Source: Deuterostichococcus epilithicus
Lineage: Eukaryota > Chlorophyta > Trebouxiophyceae > Prasiolales > Stichococcaceae
Reading direction: 5' to 3'
Length of the DNA: 64,000 nt
NCBI GenBank assembly: GCA_033439295.1
Contig: JAVTLE010000014.1
Coordinates: 4,712,001-4,776,000, forward strand
Shown here piece after piece: positions 9,657-24,766 of this stretch (position 1 is its first letter; each line of letters opens with the position of its first letter). Below the pieces are notes generated by a model. That model was not told the origin of the DNA. It ran no database searches and saw nothing but the letters and a program-made list of their open reading frames with translations. A program made the position numbers and the translations under genes.

Positions 9657-12477
9657 GCCTTTCGTGCCTCATTTTGGTATAGCCCCTTGGAGCATCTGCC
9701 CCTGTGCCGCTGCTGGTGGTGCGGGTGCCTGTGGCATGTGATGCCTTCCCCTTGGGACTGCAGCACCCATTGCTACTCCTGCTCCCATCTGCAAAGGGAG
9801 GGAGCCGCTTCCTGCGTGTTGCCGCCGCCCTTGCAACATGATTGCACTGCAGCCACTGCCGCTTAGCCCCTGCTGCATCCTGCCGGAGCTGTCAAGCATG
9901 CACACGCGGAGCACCACTGGCAGCCGATCGATTAGCGGGACGCCACGCGCTTCTTCCAACAAACATCCTGTTCGCCCCTGCAGCGTGGTGGAGCTAACGG
10001 AGGTCGTCCACACAGGGAACAACAGGCTGCTGGTAGCGCACACGGTGAAGTAGAGCAGTCAAAACCCAAACCACCTCTAAGCTGAATCATCGTACACTTT
10101 CTGTACGTGCCGCAGCGTGGTGCTGGAGCTGGTAGAGTTCATCCGCTCGGAAAACATCAAGTCGCTGGTGGCGCACCTGGTGGAGAAGTTCGGGCCGCAG
10201 CTGGCGGAGGTGGACTACGTGGACACCTTCCGGGCGCTGCGCCTCAAATACGACCAGGTGTTAAAAACTCAAACTGCTACTCCAGTCAGCCTTGCGCTCG
10301 CACCCCTTTGAGTCGTGGGATTAGCTGAAATTGCGTCGCTCGTAATGTCTATTGAAAGGTTGCTGTTTGCTGGGTCCGCATCGCTGTTGACGGTGTCCAA
10401 GGCGGCGCAACCGGCCGCCGTGGATGACGTGGGAGTTTAGCACGCGGGCCGAAGCGTCTGCAGGCACGACAGGCCTTGTAAACACATCTGATGGTATCAA
10501 GGTGCAGGCATATCCAGCCCGGCAGCCCGTGCACAAGCCGGCCGTCCTTGGCCGGGTCCAGATCACACGGCGCACATGCCGAGCCGCGTCCTTCCAGACT
10601 GACTCTAGTCAACTCCAGACCTTCGGACCGCCGCGACCCTGCCGGCGCAGCACCTTGCGAGCACACGCACTGGGGTGTATGGAGTCATTGACTGGAAGCC
10701 CTGGAGCTTGAACCCTGTATGCAATGCGGCCGTGCAGGCGCAGCAGCGCAACGCGGGCGGCGGCGACGTCACCAGCACGGCCGCCGCGCAGGCCACGCTG
10801 GCGGCACAGCGGCGGCGGCCCGACGTCCGTGCCCCCTCCCGTGCCGAGGAGGACTACTTCGCCGAGGTGTCTTGCATTCTGTTTCCCCAATCTTCAGCTC
10901 ACTCCAGTTGCATTTCTGTCGTGGGCTGCGCTCTCACAGGCGAGGTTGAGACGCAGAGGGGGGTGCTGCCAGAGGGTCGGATGCCGCAGCCGCATGCACG
11001 CGCATCGTGCGTGTACGCCCGCCTAGCGTCAAGGGGACTTGTTTGATAAGGCGGGCGCCACGCTCGCACAGTTGCAGCTGCTCTGACATCGTGCGCCTCA
11101 GCAGCATGCAGAGGCTTTCAAGCCTTCCCCAGGACCTTGAGAAGGAATTTTGTTGTAACACCCTCCTCAAGAATTCCTCCTCGAGGTTGTATATTCCTGT
11201 TCTTTAGAAGGAAATTTATGTCTCCTCAGGACGACGACGAGGAGGAGGGTCCGCCTGCGCCAGCGCCCTCGCCAGCTAACAGCAGCAACGGGCCGCTGTC
11301 GGACCCGCGCGGGCCGCCATTCGGGCGGCCGCCTGGCGGCGACCCAGGACAGTCGCTCCTCGATGGCCGAGGTAGACTCTGATATGCTGCAAGCCCCTGT
11401 CACAGCGTTGGTGCTCGACCCCCTTCCCAGATACAGCGCGCTCTGTGCCCTGCAGTTTTGCGTGCCCTGGGTATGGCCTGGGTATGGACTGCCGAGGCCG
11501 TGGGGAGATGTGCCGCCGCGGGGTTCATGTAACACACCACATGGCAGGCGTCACTCTGGGTCGTTGCTCCCAGAGAGCCGCCAGAGCCATGGCATTCCCA
11601 CTCGTTTTGTCACCTGGACACGGCTGTGATGTCACAGAAACATCACGCAAACGACACGCTGGCTCCGCAGGCGGCGGCGGCGGCCTGGGGGGCGGCCTGT
11701 TTGGGCCGCTGGTGGACTACGAGGACGATGAGGAGGCGCAGGATTCCCCGCCGCGGCCCGGCACCCCATCCTCTGACGCCGGCTCCGCCTCCAGCGGCGG
11801 TTTGTTTTTGCCCTCTCAGACTCTGTGGTCTCACATCCACTTCACCGCTTGTCCATCCCCATAATAAACTATTTCTGCTACACTGCATGGGGAAGTGTCA
11901 GCACGTGTTCTCGATTAAAGCTCTCTGAAACGCCGCTGGCGCACAAGCTGGGAACCGGCAGGCCAAATGGTGCTGGCAGCTGCCGACAGCGTCAGCCCGG
12001 CCGGCATGCTGCCCTGGCTGAAGACCTCCAGCGACTCTGCCGGCGTCGTGATGACACCCGACAGCGGCATAGCGGCGGGCCGGAACACAACACCGTAAGA
12101 TGCAGAATGTGACACGTGCCCGCCCATGCGGCGCAGGCTCCAAGCGGGGCCCGCTGCCGCTGGATGCTGCGGACGGCGGGCCGCAGTCGCCGCGCAGCAG
12201 CAAACGGCTGCGCAGCGTGCTGACGGGCGCCAGCCCGCATGCCGGCGGCAGCCCGCGAGTGGGGGGACAGCAGCAGCCCCAGCCGCAGCAGCAGCGGCAG
12301 CGAGAACAGCAGGGGCAGCGGGCGCAGGGGGAGGACGGCGGCNACGGCGGCGGGCTCCGGCGCGGCGGCAGCGGCTTGGACCACGGCAGCCGGCACAGCA
12401 GCGTTCGCGGCGGCGGAGGGCCGGACTCGCCGCGGCGACCTGTGCTGCCGCTCAAGTTCGTCATCCCACGGGACTGA
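2723..12477 (+). CDS. SMEK: Serine/threonine-protein phosphatase 4 regulatory subunit 3 (PP4R3/SMEK/PSY2)
   Basis: Regulatory subunit that targets the PP4 catalytic subunit to substrates, mainly in the nucleus. Exons: 2723-2827, 3304-3403, 3683-3770, 3989-4137, 4385-4557, 5281-5420, 5864-6019, 6244-6436, 6737-6820, 7281-7478, 8030-8170, 8880-9080, 9502-9599, 10116-10257, 10738-10866, 11230-11371, 11671-11799, 12137-12477. All phases close, giving about 902 aa, close to the family's usual 800-900. The N-terminus is the PH/EVH1-like domain ([25 protein letters not shown]). The SMK-1/armadillo region follows ([48 protein letters not shown]). The C-terminus is acidic then basic ([18 protein letters not shown]), as in SMEK proteins. 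An extra in-frame-acceptor segment at 11962-12094 is treated as optional. Several introns hold tandem exon-edge copies. One N lies at 12343 in the last exon. Confidence 0.93.
4935..5222 (+). repeat. Three degenerate copies of PP4R3 exon 6 5' edge in intron 5
   Basis: Copies of the start of exon 6 (5281 onward) lie at about 4937-4995, 5047-5115 and 5155-5222, spaced roughly 110-126 nt. The nearest copy keeps a ttttgcag acceptor at 5149-5156 and an open frame reading [20 protein letters not shown], almost the same as the real exon's [20 protein letters not shown]. The middle copy is more diverged ([20 protein letters not shown]) but still in frame. The farthest is recognisable only in pieces. 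Identity falls with distance from the exon. Confidence 0.85.
7143..7225 (+). repeat. Degenerate copy of PP4R3 exon 10 5' edge in intron 9
   Basis: The stretch beginning ccaggtcatgacgccggcaa at about 7144 matches the start of exon 10 at 7281, including the caccag/accag acceptor side and the downstream gctgcggctgcgc and tgttgctggcggc blocks. Small indels break its frame. It lies one copy-length upstream of the real exon. Confidence 0.8.
7775..8430 (+). repeat. Copies of PP4R3 exon 11 on both sides of the exon
   Basis: Upstream of exon 11 (8030-8170), blocks at about 7780-7850 and 7897-7955 resemble its 5' half (gctgcggctgctgctggat; gcgctggtggtcctgcggct). Downstream, blocks at about 8228-8300 and 8368-8430 resemble its 3' half with the donor (gcgcaccacatggcccgcat; gacagccagcggcgcc followed by gt). 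So the 5' edge is copied to the left and the 3' edge to the right. Downstream copies keep a gt after a gag/ggg codon. Confidence 0.8.
8464..8483 (+). repeat. Short (CTTC)n/(TTCC)n microsatellite
   Basis: Run of ccttccttccttccttcc within PP4R3 intron 11. Simple-sequence repeat. Confidence 0.85.
8568..8835 (+). repeat. Three degenerate copies of PP4R3 exon 12 5' edge
   Basis: Blocks at about 8569-8635, 8675-8735 and 8778-8832 resemble the start of exon 12 at 8880. Shared elements are an ag acceptor, gaggagggc, a cacgc...ggtg block and gctgctg/ccgctg. The first keeps an acag acceptor and the open frame [11 protein letters not shown], against [12 protein letters not shown] in the real exon. Period is about 100 nt. 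Confidence 0.75.
9620..9657 (+). repeat. (GCT)n trinucleotide microsatellite
   Basis: An uninterrupted run of about ten to eleven gct units lies just after the donor of PP4R3 exon 13, inside the intron. It would encode polyalanine or polyleucine if read, but no exon covers it. Confidence 0.9.
9981..10055 (+). repeat. Degenerate copy of PP4R3 exon 14
   Basis: Starting with ctgcagcgtggtggagctaa, this block matches exon 14 (10116 onward: cgcagcgtggtgctggagct), then gag-tc, then ctggtagcgcacacggtgaa against ctggtggcgcacctggtgga. The cag acceptor is kept. Indels and a tag codon make the copy non-functional as an in-frame exon. Confidence 0.8.
11962..12094 (+). other. Candidate cassette exon of PP4R3 with a premature stop
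   Basis: A block with a good acceptor (ggaaccggcag before 11962) and donor (gtaaga at 12095) reads in the PP4R3 frame after exon 17 as QMVLAADSVSP...[11 protein letters not shown]. Its length (133 nt) leaves the wrong phase for the last exon at 12137. If retained without splicing it reaches TAA at 12096-12098. Skipping it restores the frame exactly. It may be an alternative exon, an alternative 3' end, or the junction may contain a sequence error. Confidence 0.4.
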
Positions 12478-13258
12478 TGCCCCGGGCGCTGTTTCCCCCT
12501 CATAGCACCAGTCGCCTGGCACCCTGATGCCGCGGGAGCAATGGCTGCCGGAACAATGGCCTTCAACCCCCTCTGGTGTCGCCAAGTGAAGGCTCCGACA
12601 TGTTTGGTGGACATGCCGAGGGGGCAGACGGGGATGCACGTTGGGCACACGGTGGCAGACTGCCAGCAGCTCAGCGGCGCAGCTTCTGCCCCTCCACCCT
12701 GTGACTGCAGCATAAACTGGCGTTGCCGCCGCCACGAGACACGAGCAGGCTGCTTTGGTTTCCGTTCTTGTGTTGTTTTGCGCGCCGCCGCCGCCGCCTG
12801 GGCGGTGGATGGCCGCGTTGTTTGCCTGGCCGTGGACACTCGTGGCCTTGTTCCGCTGCCCCTGCTTCGCCTGCACCTGTTGAACTGCCCTGCTGCAGCC
12901 TGGGGGTTGTGTGGCTTTCGTGTATCTTGACAGCGCGCGGCGCTGCCAGCGGCAGGCGGCTTGCCAGCGTGCAGCGCGTTGCAAGGTGTCGGCCGAGTTG
13001 AATCGTGAAACTTTTCGGTGTGCTGTTCGGAGGCTGTCGCCCTCTTGAGCTGTGCAATGAATGCAAAATGCAACGGCCTGCAGCTTCATCGGGCACCTCA
13101 GTCATCGGGCTTACAACTGCCTGATGCCGCACAGTCCGTCAGAGGCATAGAGTGAAACAGATTCGTTCCATGGTCGGTCTCAACAGCTGTAGCTGGTGTA
13201 AATCGCGGCATCAGTGACAACGCAGCCGATACTAAGTACCACCCTTGCGTCTTTGCCA
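12478..13258. other. PP4R3 downstream region, no further gene seen
   Basis: Holds the PP4R3 3' UTR and spacer. A TGTAA motif on the plus strand at 13197-13201 could be the PP4R3 poly(A) signal, about 720 nt past the stop. TTACA at 13111-13115 gives TGTAA on the minus strand, a candidate end for minus transcripts coming from 14031. No exon with a consistent model was found. Confidence 0.35.
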
Positions 13259-13370
13259 TCATGCCATTACGGCAGACACATCCGGCACATGGATGTTTCG
13301 CAGCAGCCGGAAGGCGGGCCCGTACTGCAGACCCGAGTCGTAGAGCTGCTGATACACCTGCACCGTATCC
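13259..13370 (-). pseudogene. Orphan polyketide-synthase dehydratase-like exon
   Basis: On the minus strand, after a ttgttgtgcag acceptor, the frame reads VQVYQQLYDSGLQYGPAFRL and continues LRNIH before a gtgccg donor-like site. The GLQYGPAFR string is characteristic of the dehydratase domain of type I polyketide and animal-type fatty acid synthases. If not spliced it stops at 13259. No other PKS exon was found on either side. It is downstream, on the same strand, of the 116-aa gene at 13546-14031, but the phases do not join. Most likely a relic or shuffled exon of a large algal PKS gene; a missed exon of a chimeric gene is possible. Confidence 0.45.
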
Positions 13371-13545
13371 CTGCACAACAACGCAAGCAGGGTTCAACCT
13401 GGAGTGAGCGAATCCTGCTGCACGTACAATCTTAGATGTCAGCCGTCCCAGCACTGCACCAGCTGCGCACGCGGCTCAGGAGCATCCGGGATGATTGAGC
13501 ATCGATCAGTTGCGATGCTGCGATGAACATTGAGAACAAAACTAG

Positions 13546-14031
13546 CTACGAGCTGATGTAGCTCGTAGATGATGCAGCTCGAGTGGGAACAGGACCATGC
13601 CTCGGGACCGGCGCGGAGGCGCGCTGAGCATCAATGGTCCGCTCCGCCAGGCGCTTGTTGGCCCGCTCGGCCCGCTTCTTCTCCTCCTGCGCAGTACCAC
13701 GAGCCATTTCCTGGAGACATATACGTTTGCATTGGTGGCTGGATGATATCTGAAGGTGCACATGACGCCGCTGCGCTCGACCGCATGGTTTGGCTATGGC
13801 AGGGAGGAGGCGCGTGGGCAGATCCGAGAATGCCGATTGGGTCACCTGGTACACCTCCTTTAGCAGCTCCTGAAGGGCGGCAATGTCGTCGCCCAGCACT
13901 ACCGCCGCGACCTCTGGCTCGCCCTGCAGGGCTGCCATCCTCTGGGGATCCGCCCGGAGGGCCTCCCTGAAGGCGACTGGATCCTTGGCGCTGCCGTTCT
14001 CGTTCAGAGCGTAAGGTCCACTGTCAGACAT
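13546..14031 (-). CDS. Hypothetical 116-aa protein
   Basis: Two exons, 13846-14031 and 13546-13710, with a GT-AG intron in phase 0. Exon 1 encodes 62 residues (MSDSGPYALNENGSAKDP..., then LQGEPEVAAVVLGDDIAAL). The repeated Pro/Asp-Glu pattern and amphipathic helices loosely recall STI1/DP-type co-chaperone motifs, but that is not secure. Exon 2 begins EMARGTAQEEKKRAERANKR, a strongly charged helix, and ends in a Ser/Thr tail. No signal peptide or membrane segment is seen. The stop lies in a small ctacgagct/agctcgtag inverted repeat. Family not recognised. Confidence 0.55.
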   Translation of the reverse strand: MSDSGPYALNENGSAKDPVAFREALRADPQRMAALQGEPEVAAVVLGDDIAALQELLKEVYQVTQSAFSDLPTRLLPAIAKPCGRAQRRHVHLQISSSHQCKRICLQEMARGTAQEEKKRAERANKRLAERTIDAQRASAPVPRHGPVPTRAASSTSYISS

Positions 14032-14585
14032 GTCGTCTAAGGCTGCGGTTGATATCGGCTTCTCACCTTGCCTAGGCTGCGAGAACTTCCAGCAGGCCGC
14101 CGCACCCGGTCAAACCGACGCGCAAAGGAGCGGCGCCAGCGTGTTACTGGATGATTTTAACTCAGATTTAAGGACCAGCGCCAGGTGTTAACAGCAGAGG
14201 TACAGCACTGCAGCTGAGCAACTCGGGCGTTTGCGCTTCTTGGACTCTCCGGTCGTCTTCCGGAAGCAGTGCTGGGACTACGTCCTGCTGCCAGATAAGA
14301 GATCAGACAGACGCAGATGACCGAAGGTTGGACTCTGGTTCTTCAAGTTGTCATCCGGAACGTTAGCTTCCTTGTGCTGACGCTAGCTCGCAAGCCGCAA
14401 GTTCTTTATCCGTTCGCTTGAGGGTGATACAGCGTAGTTTTGTTGTGCACCGTCGCTGCAGTCTTTGGAGAGCATTGATCCCTCGAGACAACACAAAGTA
14501 GTGCTCGCGCTTCCAAGGAACAGCGCTGCTCCGGAGGGTCTCGTGATCAAGCTGCTGCTTGTTGGTCACAGTGGCGCTGACAGAC
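14032..14585. promoter_or_regulatory. Divergent intergenic region upstream of ALB3
   Basis: Lies between the start of the minus-strand 116-aa gene and the plus-strand ALB3 start, so it should carry both promoters. No clear TATA box or other motif was identified. Confidence 0.35.
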
Positions 14586-17500
14586 ATGCTGGCACAGCAG
14601 CCGGCCAGCGCCCAGCAGCTGGCTGCCTGCAGTGCGATTGGAAGCCATACTAATGCTCCCAGGCCGGCACCCCACAGACATGTTGCTCTGAAACACTGGT
14701 ATGCTGCGCTTCCTGCTGCCGTGCGCCGCATGCTTGATCTTCTGCGGCAATCCGGCATGCGAAATGTTGAAGCAGCCAGAGATAGGACAGCAAGCGTGGA
14801 ACCAGTGTCGGGCGGCAAGTGACATTTGAAGAGTGCATGCGCAGGCCACACGCCCGACGCTGCTTGCCGGGCGCCGCGGTGCTTGCGAGCGCCGCGCTGC
14901 CGCAGGCGGCGGCCGTGGCAGCTGTAGACATGGCGTCTGCTGCCCTGGACGCCGCTGCAGCAGCGCAGGACGCGCTCGGCGGCGCCAACGTCCCTGGCGC
15001 CGCCACAGCGGCGCCGCAGCTGGCCGCCGCGGCCAGCGGCTGGCACCCGCAGCCGCTGTGGCAGCTGGCGGATGCAGCAAGCGCTGCAGGTGATGCCACA
15101 GCTGCAGCGGCCGACGCGGCCGCCAAGCAGGACTGGCTGACGCCGGTGGCAGACGGCCTGGAAACGGTGCTGCGGACGCTGCAGGGGGGGCTGGAGTCTG
15201 TGCACGTGCCCTACAGCTTCGGCTGGTCCATCATCGCGCTCACCGCGCTGGTCAAGCTTGCCACCTTCCCATTCACCAAGATCCAGGTGCACTGAGATTA
15301 CACCCGGCAAGACACTAGGCATATCCTGTTGCCTTCTGTGTGTTGCGCAGCATATGCTCGTCGGTGTCCACCAAGGCCGGGCTCCGCCGCGCATGCTGCG
15401 GGTGCAGGAGACGTGCGCCTCACTTTGTGTCCACTGCACCGACGAGGTACAGCTGCTCGGAATGCCAGCTGCAGAGCCTGAACGTGCCGGCGCGCAAGCA
15501 GCAGATGTGAACATGCTCACCAGCGGGGTACTGCAGGTTTCAGGCAAGAGATGCAGGCGATGTTTGCCGGTTGCTGTGCAGGTGGAGTCCAGCCTTAATG
15601 TGCAGGCGCTGAAGCCGCAAACGGATCTCATCAAGCGGCGGTACGGAACCGACAAGGAGCGGATCCAGCGGGAGACGTCCGCGCTGTACGAAAAGGCGGG
15701 CGTCAACCCCCTGGCGGGTGAGCACCCCGCGCCATGCTGGTCGTGATCTGGTCGTGCCGTGCAGCTGCTGGCGGACCTGCTGTGAGGACGCCAGCCGGCT
15801 GCGTGGCATGTCAGGCCGGCCGGCCGGAGGCTTTCCCAGACGACGACCTGACCGGGGCCACTCCGCACAAGCGGACCGTCTGGGGCCGTCGTCAGGCATG
15901 GCGCCCAGCAGCCGCGCCGCATTCGCCACATCGCCGCCGACGCTGAGCAGTGCACGCACCCCCCCTCCCCGCAGGCTGCCTGCCGACGCTGGCGACCATC
16001 CCGGTGTTCTGGGGCCTGTTCCGCACGCTGACCAACGTCGCGGCGTCTGGCTCCCTGACGGAGGGCTTCTACTTCGTCCCCTCTCTGGCGGGGCCCACCC
16101 AGCGGGGTGTGCGCCCACTCTCAACCTCTGGGCGTGAATGTTTGCCCGTGACTGCATGGTTCTGGAAATGGCCGCCTTTCCATTGCCTGCCGCCTGCGTC
16201 TCTGCGGGTGCCCGCATCTGTCAGCCAAACATGCCAATGCTGCTGGGTTGTCTAGGCTCCTCAGCTGGCTGCCTGCCGAGGCGCTCCTCAGCTGGCTGCC
16301 TGCCGAGGCGCTCAAACTGGAAGCCTTCAAACTGCAGGCGGCGGCATCACATGGCTGTACCCGTTCATCGATGGCACACCGCCCATCGGCTGGGACGAGG
16401 CATCCAGGCATGCGCCACTCGAGCCCTTATCCAACGAGACTCTGCAGTCTACTACGCGCCAGCTCTGCCACCCGCACAATATTCCCAGCAGCTGCCTGTC
16501 TACGTCTGCATGGTTGCCGGGTCGGGCATGGCTCCATCCTGTCACGGCGCGGCAGCCTTTGGTGCATCGCCGGCGGCGTTGCCAGCGTGCCACACCGTCC
16601 GCCCCACAAACCCTAAACCCCGCCACTCCGGCTGCACTCTCTGGCAGGTAGCCCATGTCGCAGTTGAGCGCTCCAGACTGTGCTCAAAACCCCGAAATCC
16701 TACCCCTAACCCTAATCTGTGGGATGCGACAGGTACCTGGTGCTGCCTGTGCTGCTGGTGGCCTGCCAGTATGTCAGCACCGCCATCATCACGCCGCCCA
16801 AAGACCCAAAGGAGAAGGAGGAGGAGAACGCGACAGCACAGGTAAGGGGCTACTCCCGAATTTTGGGCATTATGCAGAGGACGTGTGCAAATCGAATCGC
16901 TGCTTGTAAGCTGTCGCAGCCGCCACTGTGAGCGGCCACTGCGCCGACGCACGGTGATCAAATGGCACACGTTCTCGCTGAAGCGTCTGAAGCATTCTGT
17001 GGAGCATCCAAAATTTGCGACCTGCGACATGCTGCCTTCACACCCACCGTGCACCCACCGTGGGTGCTGATCAAGGCACTGTCGCTGACGGTGGGCTGGT
17101 CCTTTCAGTGCAGCTCAGGAACGGACAAAAACAAGTCAAATTTGAGTGTGTCCAAATGCCTCCGCAGCTGCTAATCAAGGCGTTGCCGCTCATGGTGGGC
17201 TGGTTCTCGCTGAACGTGCCGTCGGGGCTGGGCCTGTACTACCTGTCCAACACGCTGCTCACCACGGGGCAGCAGGTCTTCCTGCGCAAGTTCAGCGGTG
17301 GGTACCTGATGTTTTTATTCCAGACTCAAAGTTCTGCTGGAGCCTCAACCTGTGCATACCGCGATTGAAGGCTCTGCAAGAGTTCCGAGGCACAGGCCAG
17401 GGCTGCGCCGCACATTGCCGCCTGGCCGCAACACCGCTGCAGCATGCCGCACGCTTTGATGTGCTGGAACCGAGTCCGTTGTTGTGACCGTGCAGGCGCG

Positions 17501-18196
17501 GCAAACAAGCAGTTCGACCTTGGCCCAATCAACGTGGGGCAGGCGCGGCACACCGGCGTCGTCGCCGACCCGGTGCAGCCCTTCAAGGTGACGTGCATCA
17601 GGAGCCGCATCACGGACTGACCGCTGATGAATTGATGGCTATTATCAGCTTTGGCGGCCCCTAGAGGGGCAGGGTTCAGGGTTTGGTGCACTGGTCCTCC
17701 GCCAGAGTGGCGGCCTCTGGGTAACCTCTGCTGCCATGAAATACCATTGACACATTCGAGTTAGTTGGTCCTGCAGGTGAATTTCGACAAGCCGCCCGCC
17801 GGCATGGCAGCCGGTGCCGGCGGCTCCGCCCCCAGCGGCGGCGCGTCGGAGACACAGCCGTCAGGTGTGGCTGGATGCAGCATCAGACTGCAGATCCTGT
17901 CAGCCTGTCGCATTTCCCTACGTTGAGCATGCCCCAACGTGCCCTAGCGGGCCCGCAACATGCGTGTGACCGCCAGCGCTACCGCTGCACAGCTCCCGGC
18001 TCTGCTCACTGGATCTGCTGCCGCCGCAGAGGGTAACGGCGCCGATGGCAGGTCCGCCACCCCGGCGGCCACGCCGGAAAAGCAGCTGGACCTGCGCTGC
18101 AAGCGCAAGCGGCTGGAGCTGCTGCTCAAAACCAGCGACGACGGCGCCGAGGAGGCGGCAGCCGAGTCAGACAAGCAGCCAGCCACCATGGCGTGA
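14586..18196 (+). CDS. ALB3: ALBINO3-like thylakoid membrane insertase (YidC/Oxa1/Alb3 family)
   Basis: Inserts light-harvesting and photosystem proteins into the thylakoid membrane, working with cpSRP. Exons: 14586-14698, 14845-15286, 15582-15717, 15975-16106, 16338-16407, 16733-16841, 17168-17297, 17496-17587, 17777-17864, 18030-18196. Phases close for 492 aa (about 460 in plants). Residues 1 to about 60 are a Ser/Ala/Arg/His-rich plastid transit peptide. Family landmarks: the SFGWSIIALTALVKLATFPF helix (162-181), LKPQTDLIKRRYG, GCLPTLATIPVFWGLFRTL, SLAGPTQ, YPFIDGTPPIGW, YLVLPVLLVACQYVSTAI and VPSGLGLYYLSNTLLT. The tail has a basic RCKRKR cluster near 460-465, resembling the motifs that bind cpSRP43. 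Intron 5 has a GC donor (CAG|GCATGC at 16408). The start is the first ATG of the frame that splices into the transit-peptide exon. Confidence 0.93.
16257..16310 (+). repeat. Perfect 27-bp tandem duplication in ALB3 intron 4
   Basis: Two identical 27-nt units, 16257-16283 and 16284-16310, beginning ctcctcagctggctgcctgc, lie about 30 nt before exon 5. Perfect identity points to a recent event. Confidence 0.95.
16955..17110 (+). repeat. Degenerate copies of ALB3 exon 7 5' edge
   Basis: The block at about 17060-17108 (gtgctgatcaaggcactgtc, then ggtgggctggtcctt) matches the start of exon 7 at 17168 (ctgctaatcaaggcgttgcc, then ggtgggctggttct). A weaker one at about 16955-16990 shares gatcaa-ggc and gttctcgctgaa. 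Both lie in the intron just upstream of the exon. Confidence 0.75.
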
Positions 18197-18642
18197 CTGG
18201 CGGCCAGGCGTGCCGGATCATCACATGGCCCGGCTGGCAGGCGCAACATGATGCTCAGGAGAGGATATGCGGCGTGTGAGAAGGATTCAGGACTCGCCTG
18301 CGCTAGTTGTGTGATCAGACATGAAGCAAATATTGTGGCGTTGCATTCAGACACGCCACATGGCTGGTGTTGAACAACTCTGCGGCAGCAAACTCTGAGC
18401 GCCAACCTCGAGCATCGACGGTCTACGTACCTATTTAGGGTAGAGGTCGTAGATGCTCAGACAATGCCGTTGTCTACATGCAGCCGCTCTGCAGGCAGTG
18501 CCTGCTGCGTGTACGGCAATGCTCCAGGCGCTGCATTGTCACTCAAGACTGCGAGATTATTTCGCGGACAGCTCAGCTGAGATGTCCGGAATGCGGATTA
18601 AGGGAATTTGTGGTTGTCCAGAAAATAGCAGCATTTGGGGAC

Positions 18643-18647
18643 TGTAA
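18643..18647 (+). terminator. Candidate TGTAA poly(A) signal for ALB3
   Basis: TGTAA(C), the usual polyadenylation signal of green algae, occurs about 447 nt after the ALB3 stop. Confidence 0.4.
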
Positions 18648-19438
18648 CGTCTAGGAACCTACCGATTGCATGCCTCGTATGCTCTTACTTTCGTTCTCAG
18701 TTCATCAAACGGTGTGCACACAGTCAACAACGACTCGCACCGGCAGGCGCCTATCAAGCTACGCTGCCCGCGAGTGTGGGTCCGGAGTTCAGCTAGAGAA
18801 AGAAATCGCACAGTGGACACCCCGTCAGCAAGTTTATTTGCGTGCTGTACAGCTGCCAACGCGGTGTGCCAGTCCGTGCGCTTGATGCCCATGAGCATCC
18901 ACGTTCAAAGATGTTGCCTGGCCAATGCCGGCGACAGGCCAGAGCATGCTGCTCATCAGCCAAAGCCGCCGGCATGCGATGCGCAAGGTGATCCTCTCTG
19001 GGCTGGCAGCTGGAAGCCGCCACCGCCACCGCCGCGGCTGTGAGAAATCTGCAAGGGCCAGGATGCCGCGCAGAGCCAGCGCCACTCCTCACAGATCCTT
19101 CGAAGAAACGTGGTGTTGGCGAAGCCCCTGCCCTAAGATCCGCTGCTGTCTGGCAGCGGCCGCTGGCAGCCCGCGCACAGTGCTGTCATGCTGCAGCCGC
19201 CGGCACTCAGTGAGGCGTGAGTGCAGCCGCCTCGCTGCCTGGCGGCTACCCCGCTTCGGCCGCACTCTGCCGCCGCTCCCGCCCGGCGGTGCTTCCTCGG
19301 CCCGCGAGCTCGAAAATTGACGGAGCCGCTGCGAACCGCCGCGGTACAGTTTCTGGAAACCAGCTGCGCAGCTGCGGGGCGCCGTCCGGCACCTCCGCGC
19401 CGGCGCGCGCAGCCGCAGCACTAGCACGGCGGNGGCTC
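18648..19438. other. Convergent spacer between ALB3 and GSK3
   Basis: 3' flanks of two convergent genes. An N at 19433 lies just past the kinase stop. No gene or RNA element was recognised here. Confidence 0.35.
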
Positions 19439-24313
<4,875 letters not shown>

Positions 24314-24689
24314 CCTTGAGAAGACGGGCCCGGCCGCCGGCTGCGCATGCAGATCAGGCTGCCGCCCGCCCACGCGCTGCGCCGGGCCCCGCCAAGACAC
24401 GCTGGCTGACCACCTTGATCACCGGATGTTTCGCTGACGGGCCGTTGCCGCGAAGGTGCAGACTGACCCCAGGCGTGTCGTTACTGCCTCTGCCTGGGCA
24501 GCTGACCGGCACAGGTAGCTGCTATACGATGTAGGCGTACAGACTGACCTCTGCGCACAGGCAAACAAGAAACAGCACTGAAATTGGGCAGGCGCGCGAA
24601 AAAGTTAACGGGGGCTAGTTGCCTTCTTCGCACGATGGAACGCGATGCGTTCCAGCAGTTGCTGTAGTCCTCTTCCAACCCCGGCACAA

Positions 24690-24766
24690 GCCTATATACA
24701 GGCGCTGCTGAAGCTGCAGCTGGATGCTAACAGCCCGCCGAGCGTAGGCAGTCGGGAGATATATAC
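24690..24766 (+). promoter_or_regulatory. TATA-like elements upstream of SEM1/DSS1
   Basis: tatataca at 24693-24700 and tatataca at 24760-24767 lie 215 and 145 nt before the SEM1 start, in the 595-nt spacer it shares head-to-head with the GSK3 gene. In this GC-rich sequence AT-rich TATA-like boxes stand out. The second is the better placed for a TATA box. Confidence 0.4.

Noticed and set aside
9600-9741. Polyalanine/polyleucine frames at the GCT run
   Set aside because: Simple repeat inside a PP4R3 intron; flanking exons splice in phase without it.
11898-13089. Two overlapping minus-strand open frames of 365-391 codons opposite the PP4R3 3' end
   Set aside because: They are antisense shadows of GC-rich coding sequence and 3' flank, contain the N at 12343, and show no motif or splice structure.
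14363-15955. 530-codon minus-strand open frame
   Set aside because: It is antisense to ALB3 exons 1-3, whose plus-strand protein is strongly conserved. Low-complexity Cys/Ser/Arg composition is typical of a shadow frame in GC-rich DNA.
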